Source: JBHGBM01 sp041946965 (lineage in GTDB: Bacteria > Acidobacteriota > Terriglobia > Bryobacterales > Bryobacteraceae). Taken from it: 39,183 bases of DNA. Below the pieces are notes generated by a model. That model had not been told where the DNA came from. It was given only the letters and a program-made list of their open reading frames with translations, and did no database searches. Location: NCBI GenBank assembly GCA_041946965.1, contig JBHGBM010000051.1:1-39183 (forward strand). Direction: 5' to 3'. Positions 7,848-15,621 of this stretch are shown in pieces. Every line of letters begins with the position of its first letter. Position 1 is the stretch's first letter. A program made the position numbers and the translations under genes.

Positions 7848-8097
7848 CCACGGTGGCGCCCCATCCGCCCGCTTCGGCCGGGGCGTCACGGAAATCCGCC
7901 ACGAAATCGGTTTGCGCGAGCAGTGAGCGCACAATCTCGCGCCGCACCCCGATGCCGCGTCCGTGGATGATGCGCAGGGCCTTGAAACCCAGCTTGCGGG
8001 CTTCGAGCAGGTACTCCTGGACCACGGCCTTCACGTCGCGCGGCGGCACGCTGTGCAGGTCGAAGACATCGGTGATGGGGATGCGAACGGGTTCCAT
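7834..8097 (-). CDS. Small Smr-domain protein
   Basis: An 87-aa protein that is almost entirely an Smr domain, the small MutS-related nuclease/nucleic-acid-binding fold. The DLH motif (residues 13-15) and the HGRGIGVRREI segment (45 onward, matching HGxGxG-x-R) are both present. Stand-alone Smr proteins are putative endonucleases or RNA-binding factors in the cytoplasm; which applies here is unknown. The start at 8097 is supported by a TATACT hexamer exactly 8 nt upstream and by the absence of a Shine-Dalgarno, pointing to a leaderless mRNA. It is divergent from the secreted-protein gene with only 30 nt between the start codons, and convergent with the aminotransferase. Confidence 0.88.
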   Translation of the reverse strand: MEPVRIPITDVFDLHSVPPRDVKAVVQEYLLEARKLGFKALRIIHGRGIGVRREIVRSLLAQTDFVADFRDAPAEAGGWGATVVTLK

Positions 8098-8105
8098 CCG
8101 GTCCC

Positions 8106-8111
8106 AGTATA
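8106..8111 (-). promoter_or_regulatory. -10 element of a probable leaderless promoter for the Smr gene
   Basis: Read on the minus strand, TATACT is followed by eight bases (GGGACCGG) and then the ATG at 8097. No Shine-Dalgarno is available. On the plus strand the same few bases (TATGGT 8110-8115, or an extended -10 TGGTATGTG 8113-8120) could start the divergent gene. Confidence 0.55.
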
Positions 8112-8127
8112 TGGTATGTGTTTCCGC

Positions 8128-8835
8128 ATGATCCGCATAGCGATTGCCCTCCTGGCGGCCGTGGTCCCGCTGGCCGCGGCGGACTTCTGGGAGGAGAAGA
8201 AGTTCCACGAGTGGAGCGACAAACAGGTCAAGCGCATGCTGGAGGATTCGCCGTGGGCGCGTCCCGTCGCGGTGCGCGCGGAAGGCGGCGGCGGCATGCG
8301 GCGGGGAGGCGGAGGCCGGGGCGGCGGAGTGGACATGTCCGACGCCAGCGAGTCTGCCGGCCGGTCGCGCGGCGGCGGCCGCAACGCGGAACCGCCCGAG
8401 GCGCCGCCGTCCATCACAGTGTACGTCCGCTGGCACACCGCGCTGCCCATCCGGCAGGCGGTGGCGCGCATGCGGTTCAAGGACGAGGTACAGACCTCCG
8501 CCGAAGCGAAGAAGATGCTGGAGCGCAAGGAAGAGCGCTACGTGGTGGGGGTGGCGGGATTGCCTGCGCAGGTGGTGGGCCGCGCCGCGGCGGACATCAA
8601 GGACCGTGTCCGGCTGCGGTTGAAGAATAAGCCCGAGATTCCGGCGCAGCAGGTGGAGATCGACCGCCAGCAGGGGCGCGTGAACTTGTACTGCTTCTTC
8701 CCCAAGGGGCAGGGCGGCGCGCCGGTGATCGAAGCCGCCGACGGCGAGGTGGAAGTGCTGCTCCAGCTTCAGCAGAAGATCAGCCGCAAGTTCAAGCTGA
8801 AGGACATGATGTACGAGGGCAAGCTGGAGATGTAG
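8128..8835 (+). CDS. Secreted protein of unknown function, Gly/Arg-rich linker
   Basis: A 235-aa product with a clear signal peptide (MIRIAIALLAAVVPLAAA, then DFWEEKKF). The mature N-terminus, EWSDKQVKRMLEDSPWARPV, is a motif I associate with exported acidobacterial proteins (sometimes labelled GWxTD-like), but no function is established. A low-complexity Gly/Arg stretch (about residues 48-80) separates it from a C-terminal globular part with strands VTVYVRWH-like, ERYVVGVAGLPAQVV and VEVLLQLQQKISRKFKLKDM. An alternative ATG at 8116 would add four residues; 8128 is preferred because it starts at the signal peptide. No Shine-Dalgarno. The stop is 3 nt from the convergent lactonase stop. Confidence 0.78.
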   Translation: MIRIAIALLAAVVPLAAADFWEEKKFHEWSDKQVKRMLEDSPWARPVAVRAEGGGGMRRGGGGRGGGVDMSDASESAGRSRGGGRNAEPPEAPPSITVYVRWHTALPIRQAVARMRFKDEVQTSAEAKKMLERKEERYVVGVAGLPAQVVGRAAADIKDRVRLRLKNKPEIPAQQVEIDRQQGRVNLYCFFPKGQGGAPVIEAADGEVEVLLQLQQKISRKFKLKDMMYEGKLEM

Positions 8836-8838
8836 CGC

Positions 8839-9711
8839 TCACCTGATTCCCGGGTAAGGCACGCGGGCCTTCTCGATGCGCCCGTGCTCTTTTTCGGTGA
8901 TGTACAGAGTGTTGCCGCAAAAGGTGATGTTGGCCGGCTGTGTGCCGAGGCTGCGCACGGACTCGGGGGCGAGTTTGCCGTCCGGCCGCACCACGATGGT
9001 TCTGCCGTAGCCGTGCATGGCGATCCAGAGGTTGCCCTTCACGTCGCAGCGGATTCCGTCCGGCACTGCGGACTTGGGAATGCCCGCGGCGGCCAGGTCG
9101 ATCAGCACGCGCTTATTGTGCAGGGCGCCATCGGGGCGCCGGTCGTAAACCAGGATGTTGTTGGCGCTGCTCTGGCCCACGTAGACGCGCCGGTCGTCCG
9201 GCGAGACGGTCACGCCGTTGGGGGTGGTGAGCCCCTCCTCGATCATCACGGTGCGGCGCGAGGGCGGCGCGGTGATCATGAACAGGCGGCCGCCTCTGCT
9301 TTTCCAGTCGGGATCGCTGAAGTAGATGGTGTCGTCGCCGGCGATGCCCACGTCATTGGGCTGATGGAACTGCGCGCCTTTCCAGTCCGCGGTGAGTTTC
9401 TCGAGGAACCCGCCGGTGGCCGGATCGAGCGTCCACACGGCGTGGCCGCGGTAGTCCGCCACGATGAGGAGGCCGCGGCTGTCGAGCCGCATGCCATTGG
9501 CGTTGCCGCCGTTCGGTAACACCGCGAACAGGGAGGCCTCGCCCTGCGGCGTGACCTTGCCGATGGTGCCCTGGCGCTCGAAATTGACCGCGTACAGGTT
9601 GCCGGCGCGGTCGCAGGCGGGACCCTCGACGCCGCGGGTGAAACTGCCCGCCGCGGTGAACGGCTCGGCCACGATCTCGGCGGCGGCCAGGGCCAAAGCC
9701 AGGTGCAACAT
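8839..9711 (-). CDS. SMP-30/gluconolactonase/LRE family protein, exported
   Basis: Six-bladed beta-propeller hydrolase of the sugar-lactone family, 290 aa with a short signal peptide (MLHLALALAAAEIVA). Metal-site markers of the family are visible in order: a glutamate in GVEGPACD, PND in FHQPNDVGIA, TPNGVTVSPD, and the aspartate in VPDGIRCD. It would act outside the cytoplasm on a sugar lactone, or be a related lactonase with another substrate. The start has no Shine-Dalgarno, but TATATC lies 8 nt upstream (9720-9725), overlapping the end of the upstream propeller gene, whose stop is 20 nt away. It may thus be transcribed both from its own start and as the last gene of the propeller unit. Confidence 0.88.
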   Translation of the reverse strand: MLHLALALAAAEIVAEPFTAAGSFTRGVEGPACDRAGNLYAVNFERQGTIGKVTPQGEASLFAVLPNGGNANGMRLDSRGLLIVADYRGHAVWTLDPATGGFLEKLTADWKGAQFHQPNDVGIAGDDTIYFSDPDWKSRGGRLFMITAPPSRRTVMIEEGLTTPNGVTVSPDDRRVYVGQSSANNILVYDRRPDGALHNKRVLIDLAAAGIPKSAVPDGIRCDVKGNLWIAMHGYGRTIVVRPDGKLAPESVRSLGTQPANITFCGNTLYITEKEHGRIEKARVPYPGIR

Positions 9712-9719
9712 GGACCCAG

Positions 9720-9725
9720 GATATA
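9720..9725 (-). promoter_or_regulatory. -10-like hexamer 8 nt before the SMP-30 start
   Basis: Minus strand TATATC, then CTGGGTCC, then ATG at 9711. The hexamer lacks the final T of TANNNT, so it is the weakest of the set, but the 8-nt spacing is the same. Confidence 0.35.
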
Positions 9726-9731
9726 CGAGTC

Positions 9732-12700
9732 TTACTGCGGGGGTGTGGGCACCAGTTCCGCGCTGTCGAGCCAGACGACGTTGCGGCTGTCGCCGCCGTT
9801 GCCGCCGGTGATCAGCAGGTGGTCGCCGGCGATTTGCGCCGCGGCGTGATTGGCGCGGGGCGCGGAGAGGGTGGGGCCCGGAGTCCAGGAGCGGGAGCCG
9901 AGGTTGAAAAGCTCGGTGGTCCCCACGGCGGCGCCGCCGGATCCCGTGTAGCCGCCGGCGACCAGCACACTGGCGCCGAACGCGGCGGCGGTGTGATACC
10001 AGCGCGGTGTCGATGGGCCGGGCGCCTGGGTGAAGGCGGAGGCCGCGGGATCGAACAGGTCGGCGGTGGTTACGCCCTGTCCAAGCGGAAAGGCTCCGCC
10101 CACGATCAGCACGCGGCCGTCGCCCAACAGCGACGCGGTATGGCGCGAGCGCTGCTGCGTCAGCCGCGGGCCGGGCTGGAACGTGCCCGTGCCGGGGATG
10201 AAGAACTCGGTGCTCGCGTCCTTATCGCCCTGGATGCCGCCGGCAATCAGGACGCGCCCGTCGCGCAGGAGCGTGGCGGTATGCTCGGTGCGCGCGAACT
10301 GCATAGGAGGCAGCGCGGTGAACCTGCCCGTTTCAGGATCGAAGATCTCGGCGGTAGACAGGGGCACTCCGCTGGCGTTGACACCGCCGGTGATGAGCAC
10401 GCGGCCATCCGGCAGGCGTACCGCCGCGTGATCGGCGCGCGGGGCGGTGAGGCTGCCGGTGGCCGTGAACGTGACGGTGTTCGGGTCGTAGATCTCGGCG
10501 GCCGTGATGGCCGGCGGCGGCTGGCCCGTGGCGGGCGTGCCCATGCCGCCAGCCAGCAACACTTTGCCGTTCGCCAGCAGGGTGGCGGTATGGTGGCCGC
10601 GCGCGGTGCGCAGCGGGCCGGTGAAGGCGAAACTGCCGGTGGCGGGCTCATAGACCTCGGCGGAATCGAGCGCAATCACGCGGGATCCCGTGTATTGGTA
10701 GCCACCGGCGACGAGCACCTTGCCGTTGGGCAACGTGGTGGCGGTGTGCTCAGAGCGCGCCACGCTCATGCGCAGGCCGCCCGGCGGGGGCGGCGGCACG
10801 GAAGGCGGAGGCACGCCGCAGGCGCGCCCGTCCGCCAGGCGGCAGGGTGAAAAGCGGAAACGGCGGGTTTCGCTCCACGGGCTGAAGTTGCCGATGGCGT
10901 CGCGCGCGCGCACCTGCCACTGCCAGCCCTCCAGTTCGGAATCGGCGATGAAGCCGCAGTTCCGCAGGTCCAAGGCAGTGGTATTGCGGGGCACCACGGT
11001 TTCGATCACCGGCCGGGCTACCCCCTGTCGGGTCACCAGAACGCCGTATCCCTCGACGGCTCCGCCTCCCGGCATCCATTGCAGCCTGACCCGGTACCCG
11101 CTGCCGGTCACTTGGTTGGCCACGCAGCCGGTGCCGGGATCGTTTTGCGCGAGTACGGCGTCATCGGCGGGAGAGAGCAGCGCGGGAGCCTCGAGCGCCG
11201 CCTGCGATCCGCTGCCCGAGAGAAAGATGGAGACCACCGCGGCGCCCGGCTCCCCAACCGCCAGGTCCGCGCGGCCATCGCCGTTGAAATCGGCCGCGGC
11301 CATCTGCCCAGGAGAGGAACTGAAACCAAGTTCCCCAGCGGGACGGAAGCCGCCGCCGCGGTCTCCGGCGAGGAAGCCGATCAGGGCCGGACCGGGATAA
11401 TTCACCGCCAGGTCGGGATCTCCCTCGCCCGTCAGGTCCGCCGCGATGAGGGCGGAGGCAGTGCGGCCGGTGACAACTTCCCTGTGCTGGAATCCGCCCT
11501 CGGCCCCCAGCAGGACCACCAACGATTCGGCGCCGTTGACCAGCAGGTCGGGCCGGCCGTCGCGATTCACATCGGCCGCCAGCAGACGGCTCGGATTGGG
11601 GCCGGCGGCGAACTCGATGGCGCTCCGGAAAGTGCCGTCGCCGTTGCCGGAGAGCACTTGGATCGTCGAGTTTTGCGGTATGGCGACGGCCAGGTCGGCG
11701 TTGCCGTCGCCATTGAAATCGGCCGTGGCGAGGGACAGCGGGGTCCTGGTGAACCAGAGCGTGTGCGGCGTTTCGAAGCCGCCAGCCGCGCCGCGCGAAA
11801 ACAACAGGTCCACGCTCATGAGGTTGGAACAGAGCACGGCCAGATCCGGGTACCCGTCGCGATTGAGGTCGGCGGCGGCCAAGCCGGTGGGAATGCAGCC
11901 ACCGTTGAGTTCGCCTCTGACGGGCAGGGCGAACGCGCCGCCGCCGCGGTTCAGCAGCACGGTGATGTCGCCTGCGTCGTAGTTCGCGGTGACCAGGTCC
12001 GGATTGCCGTCCTGGTTGAAATCGGCGGTGTCCAGCGCGTAGGGGCCGGCGCCGGTGCGGTAGCAGACGGGCGCCTTGAAGGAACCGTCGCCAAAGCCTT
12101 CAAAGATATACACGCCCGAGGCGCCCATGCCGGCGACCGCCACGTCGGGTTTGCCGTCCTTGTTCAGGTCCGCGGCGATCACGGCCGAGGGACGCGCCGC
12201 GCCCAGGTGGGCCGCCAGCCGGAACCCGGAGTCTTCGTGAAGCAGCACGGCGGCCGTGCCGTAGGTGCTGCTCACGGCCACCGCGTCAGCCAGACCGTCG
12301 CCGTTGAAATCTCCAGCAACGGCGATGTTGGGCCGGTCCATGGCAAGGTCCACCAGGTCGCCGAACCCGCCCTCGGCGGCGGGAAGCGCCAGCACCCTGG
12401 AATCGGACCACACCGCGGCCAGCAGGTCGGCTTTATCGTCGTGGTTCCAATCCGTGGTGGTGAGAACGGCCTGCCGCCCGACGCTGTACCATGCCGGCCG
12501 GCCGAACGTGCCGTCGCCGTTGCCGTACATCACGGCGATGTTCTCGCCCATGGTCCCGAAGGCAAGGTCGGCGATGCCATCGCCGCTGAAATCGCCGGCC
12601 GCGGGCGAATATGGCCCTTCGCCCTCGAGCAGCACCGTGGTGGGGCGGAACGAGCCGTCCCCATTTCCCACGAGCAGCGTGGCATTGCGGGAGCGCAGGT

Positions 12701-13313
12701 TGGCGGTCACCACGTCCAGAACGCCGTCGCCATTGAAGTCGGCGACGGTCATGAGGAACGGCTCATCGCCGGTCCGGCTGCCGGGCAAAGCGCGGAATCC
12801 CGCGGTGCCGTCGCCGAGGAGCATGACCAGCTCGCCGCGGGCCCGGTCGAGAACGGCGACGTCCGGATTGCCGTCCTGGTTGAAATCGGCAACCGCGATA
12901 TGCCCCGGGACGTTCCCCGCGGCGAAGGTGCCGCCCGCGGAGAACGACCCCGCGGGGCGGCCCATGAGTGTGAACACGCGATTGAGACGCGGATCCACCC
13001 CCACCAGGTCCGTGTAGCCGTCGTTATCGAGGTCCGCCGCGGCGAGCCAGTAACACGGCTGCCCCGCGCGGAACCGGATGGCTGGCTTGAAGGTGCCGTC
13101 GCCGTTGCCATGGAATACAGCGATCCCCATGGCGCTGCCCTGGCTGCCGGGCACCGCAAGATCGAGCCTGCCGTCCTTGTTGAAGTCCGCCACCACCGCC
13201 GTGGTGGCGCCCTGCATGTCCGGCTCTCCCAGCGGCGCCTGCGTGCGCGCCTGGAAGTAAACGTCCTGCGCCAGCGCCGTGCAGGCGATCAGGAGCAGTA
13301 CGAGCACTCGCAT
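9732..13313 (-). CDS. Giant exported propeller protein: 14 FG-GAP/VCBS repeats plus 7 Kelch-like repeats
   Basis: A 1193-aa secreted protein. After a signal peptide (MRVLVLLLIACTALAQ) come 14 calcium-loop repeats of the form DFNxDGxxDLAV (about residues 25-695). A fibronectin-like domain follows, with its linker (about 700-845) ending in a Pro-rich stretch. Seven Kelch/galactose-oxidase-like repeats then run from 846 to the C-terminus, each of the form RxxHTATLLxDGRVLIAGG. Fourteen equals two, and seven one, seven-bladed propeller. The role is unknown; surface adhesion, scaffolding or carbohydrate binding are plausible. Start 13313 is chosen over 13331 because GGGAGG lies 6 nt upstream of it. 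There is no C-terminal anchor, sorting signal or T9SS-type domain. The DNA is rich in near-identical repeats encoding the calcium loops. Confidence 0.9.
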   Translation of the reverse strand: MRVLVLLLIACTALAQDVYFQARTQAPLGEPDMQGATTAVVADFNKDGRLDLAVPGSQGSAMGIAVFHGNGDGTFKPAIRFRAGQPCYWLAAADLDNDGYTDLVGVDPRLNRVFTLMGRPAGSFSAGGTFAAGNVPGHIAVADFNQDGNPDVAVLDRARGELVMLLGDGTAGFRALPGSRTGDEPFLMTVADFNGDGVLDVVTANLRSRNATLLVGNGDGSFRPTTVLLEGEGPYSPAAGDFSGDGIADLAFGTMGENIAVMYGNGDGTFGRPAWYSVGRQAVLTTTDWNHDDKADLLAAVWSDSRVLALPAAEGGFGDLVDLAMDRPNIAVAGDFNGDGLADAVAVSSTYGTAAVLLHEDSGFRLAAHLGAARPSAVIAADLNKDGKPDVAVAGMGASGVYIFEGFGDGSFKAPVCYRTGAGPYALDTADFNQDGNPDLVTANYDAGDITVLLNRGGGAFALPVRGELNGGCIPTGLAAADLNRDGYPDLAVLCSNLMSVDLLFSRGAAGGFETPHTLWFTRTPLSLATADFNGDGNADLAVAIPQNSTIQVLSGNGDGTFRSAIEFAAGPNPSRLLAADVNRDGRPDLLVNGAESLVVLLGAEGGFQHREVVTGRTASALIAADLTGEGDPDLAVNYPGPALIGFLAGDRGGGFRPAGELGFSSSPGQMAAADFNGDGRADLAVGEPGAAVVSIFLSGSGSQAALEAPALLSPADDAVLAQNDPGTGCVANQVTGSGYRVRLQWMPGGGAVEGYGVLVTRQGVARPVIETVVPRNTTALDLRNCGFIADSELEGWQWQVRARDAIGNFSPWSETRRFRFSPCRLADGRACGVPPPSVPPPPPGGLRMSVARSEHTATTLPNGKVLVAGGYQYTGSRVIALDSAEVYEPATGSFAFTGPLRTARGHHTATLLANGKVLLAGGMGTPATGQPPPAITAAEIYDPNTVTFTATGSLTAPRADHAAVRLPDGRVLITGGVNASGVPLSTAEIFDPETGRFTALPPMQFARTEHTATLLRDGRVLIAGGIQGDKDASTEFFIPGTGTFQPGPRLTQQRSRHTASLLGDGRVLIVGGAFPLGQGVTTADLFDPAASAFTQAPGPSTPRWYHTAAAFGASVLVAGGYTGSGGAAVGTTELFNLGSRSWTPGPTLSAPRANHAAAQIAGDHLLITGGNGGDSRNVVWLDSAELVPTPPQ

Positions 13314-13386
13314 GAGAACCTCCCGTTGCATAACTTATGGCGGCTGCCGCCGCCGGTTGTCACGGAACTGTCTTCTGAAGGCAAAA

Positions 13387-15498
13387 TCAACGCTCGTTGC
13401 GCAGCACCAGAACGCTGGCGGCGCCGTACGGGGCGACGGCGATGTCGGTCTTGCCGTCGCCGTCGAAATCGCCGGGCTCGACGGCCCCGCCGGCCCGGGC
13501 TAGTATGCCGTTTAGCAGCGGGTGAGGCGCCCGGAACGTGCCGTCGCCGTTTCCCGCCAGGACGCACGGACCCAAGGCGCCGTAGTTCTTGAGCAGGAGG
13601 TCCACTTTGCCGTCGCCATCGTAATCGGCGAGCGCCGGGCCGAAGTTGATCTCATCGGCGAAGCGGGATGTCACGGTGATTGCGCCGGAGAACACGGAGA
13701 GGAAGCGCCAACCCGACGCAGCGATATCGGGTTTGCCGTCGCCGGTGAAATCGGCGACCCAGATTGCCTGGACGGGTTCGGCGAGCTCGTATCTCGCGCT
13801 TTGCCGGAAGGGACCGCCGCGGGGGCCCTTGTGGACGGTGAGCGAGCCGGGGTTGCCAAATTCGGGTTGCGCCGCGGCGACGATTTCAGGAACCTGGTCG
13901 CCATCCATATCCGCGGCGGCAAAAAGCCAGCACCCCGGGAGTCCTTCCAATTTGAAAGCCGGATCGAACCGGGCGCCGGTCCAGGAGTGGACGTTGATGG
14001 TACACGGGATGTTATAGGGCGCCTCGACGGAAGCGAGTTCGGTGAAGCCGTCTCCGTTGAAATCGCCGGCCGTGATGCTGAAGGGCAGCGTGGACGGGGG
14101 CAGGCCGATTTCGCCGGCGCTTGTCTGGAATCCGCCGCGGCCGTCCCCCAACAGGAGCGCCACCTGGCGAAGGTTTTCTCCCACGGCAACCAGATCGCGA
14201 TGGCCGTCGCGGTTGAAATCGCCGCCCAGCAGTCTCACGGGACCGAAGCCCACGGCTTCGGCGGCCGAGGGCTCGCCGCCGCCGCGGATGATCTCGACGC
14301 GGCCGGCGCTCAGGTTGCCGGCGGCGATATCCGCGCGGCCGTCGCCGTCAAAATCGGCCGCGGCCAGGTCCCCTGGCCACCCGCCCAGGAAAGCGGGAAC
14401 GCGGAAGGTCCCGCCGCCGGCCCCGAGCGCCACCATCACGGCGAAACCGCTGTAGTTGGCGGCGGCGCAGTCCGGGATGCCATCGCCGTTCAGGTCCGCA
14501 ATAACGATTTGGGACGTATCGCCCCTGGCCCGCAGCGGCATCGCGGAATAAAACCCGGCCTGGCCGTCTCCGAGCAGGACCGTGGTATCGCCGCCATAGT
14601 AGTTGCCCAGCAAAAGGTCGAGGTGGCCGTCGCCGTCCAGGTCGGCGGCGGCCGCCGCCAGGGGTGTGGCTTCCTGGCGAATGAATTCCCCTAAGTTGAA
14701 GAAACCGTCGCCGTTTCCGGAAAGCAGCATGTAGCCGTTCTGGCCGCAAACGACGAGGTCCGGCAGGCCGTCCTCGTTGAAATCGCCTACGGCGAGGTCG
14801 TGCGGCCGGAGGTACTCGTGGAGCCGCAGGATCTTCTCATCCTCGAACCGGCCGTCATCCCTGCCCAGCAGGACCGAGAGGCTGGCGCTCAGGCGGGTTT
14901 CGACCACCAGGTCGGGCATTCCGTCCCGGTTCACGTCGGCCGCGAGGATCTTCATGGCGTCTCCGGTGACCGGAAACCATGCCGGATCCTTGAACGAGCC
15001 GTCCCCGGCATTGAGGAACACGGCCACGGAGCGCTCCTGGGCCGCGGCAATATCGGGGAGGCCGTCGCCGTTCAGGTCGGCGGCCGCCAGGCCCAGTCCG
15101 GCGCCCGGCAACGCGAGCCGCAGCGGTTCGCCGAACGCGCCGCCGCCCGTGCCTCGGAAAACGGCGATCATGTGGGGCCGCGCGACCGAGGCGGCGATGT
15201 CCAGGTTGCCGTCGCGGTCGAAATCCGCCAGCACCACCGATTGCACACCCTCGCCGAGCGGATAGCGCGCGCCGCGGCCGAAGCCGCCGGCGCCATCGGA
15301 GAAGGTCACCGCCAGGGCCCCGGTGGCGTCGGCGACGGCGAGATCAGGGGCCCCGTCGCCATCCAGGTCGCCGGCGGCCAGTCCCGCCGGCTTCAGAAAT
15401 CCGTGCCCGATGATCGTCTCGGTGGTTTTCTGAAAACGCAGCGTTTGGGCCAGGAGTGGGGCGGCAAGCACAACGGCGAGGACGGCGAAGCGGCACAT
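13387..15498 (-). CDS. Exported FG-GAP/VCBS repeat protein, 14 repeats
   Basis: A 703-aa secreted protein: signal peptide MCRFAVLAVVLAAPLLAQ, then calcium-loop repeats to the C-terminus with no other domain. I count fourteen loops, from DLDGDGAPDLAVAD near the N-terminus to DFDGDGKTDIAVAP at the end, the same number as in the neighbouring 1193-aa protein. The two genes are in tandem, 73 nt apart, and probably share ancestry; this one lacks the fibronectin and Kelch part. Two loops are degenerate (DMDGDQVPEIV, DFNGDGFTELA). Start 15498 has GGGGAG about 8 nt upstream. Function unknown; extracellular calcium-dependent binding is expected from the family. Confidence 0.9.
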   Translation of the reverse strand: MCRFAVLAVVLAAPLLAQTLRFQKTTETIIGHGFLKPAGLAAGDLDGDGAPDLAVADATGALAVTFSDGAGGFGRGARYPLGEGVQSVVLADFDRDGNLDIAASVARPHMIAVFRGTGGGAFGEPLRLALPGAGLGLAAADLNGDGLPDIAAAQERSVAVFLNAGDGSFKDPAWFPVTGDAMKILAADVNRDGMPDLVVETRLSASLSVLLGRDDGRFEDEKILRLHEYLRPHDLAVGDFNEDGLPDLVVCGQNGYMLLSGNGDGFFNLGEFIRQEATPLAAAAADLDGDGHLDLLLGNYYGGDTTVLLGDGQAGFYSAMPLRARGDTSQIVIADLNGDGIPDCAAANYSGFAVMVALGAGGGTFRVPAFLGGWPGDLAAADFDGDGRADIAAGNLSAGRVEIIRGGGEPSAAEAVGFGPVRLLGGDFNRDGHRDLVAVGENLRQVALLLGDGRGGFQTSAGEIGLPPSTLPFSITAGDFNGDGFTELASVEAPYNIPCTINVHSWTGARFDPAFKLEGLPGCWLFAAADMDGDQVPEIVAAAQPEFGNPGSLTVHKGPRGGPFRQSARYELAEPVQAIWVADFTGDGKPDIAASGWRFLSVFSGAITVTSRFADEINFGPALADYDGDGKVDLLLKNYGALGPCVLAGNGDGTFRAPHPLLNGILARAGGAVEPGDFDGDGKTDIAVAPYGAASVLVLRNER

Positions 15499-15621
15499 AA
15501 CCGGCTCCCCGGTTTCCTAGTATGCGCCCATCCAGCGAAAATGACACCCGAAAGTGCACACTCCACCTGTTTGCCGCCCCTGTGGTTCTCGCGGGGAGCG
15601 CCCCGCGGGCGGATCCGGCGG

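Noticed and set aside
11079..13592. An 837-codon plus-strand frame opposite the propeller protein
   Set aside because: It is the complement of the periodic calcium-loop codons; its own repeats (for example VEIGGG-like) mirror those of the real gene.
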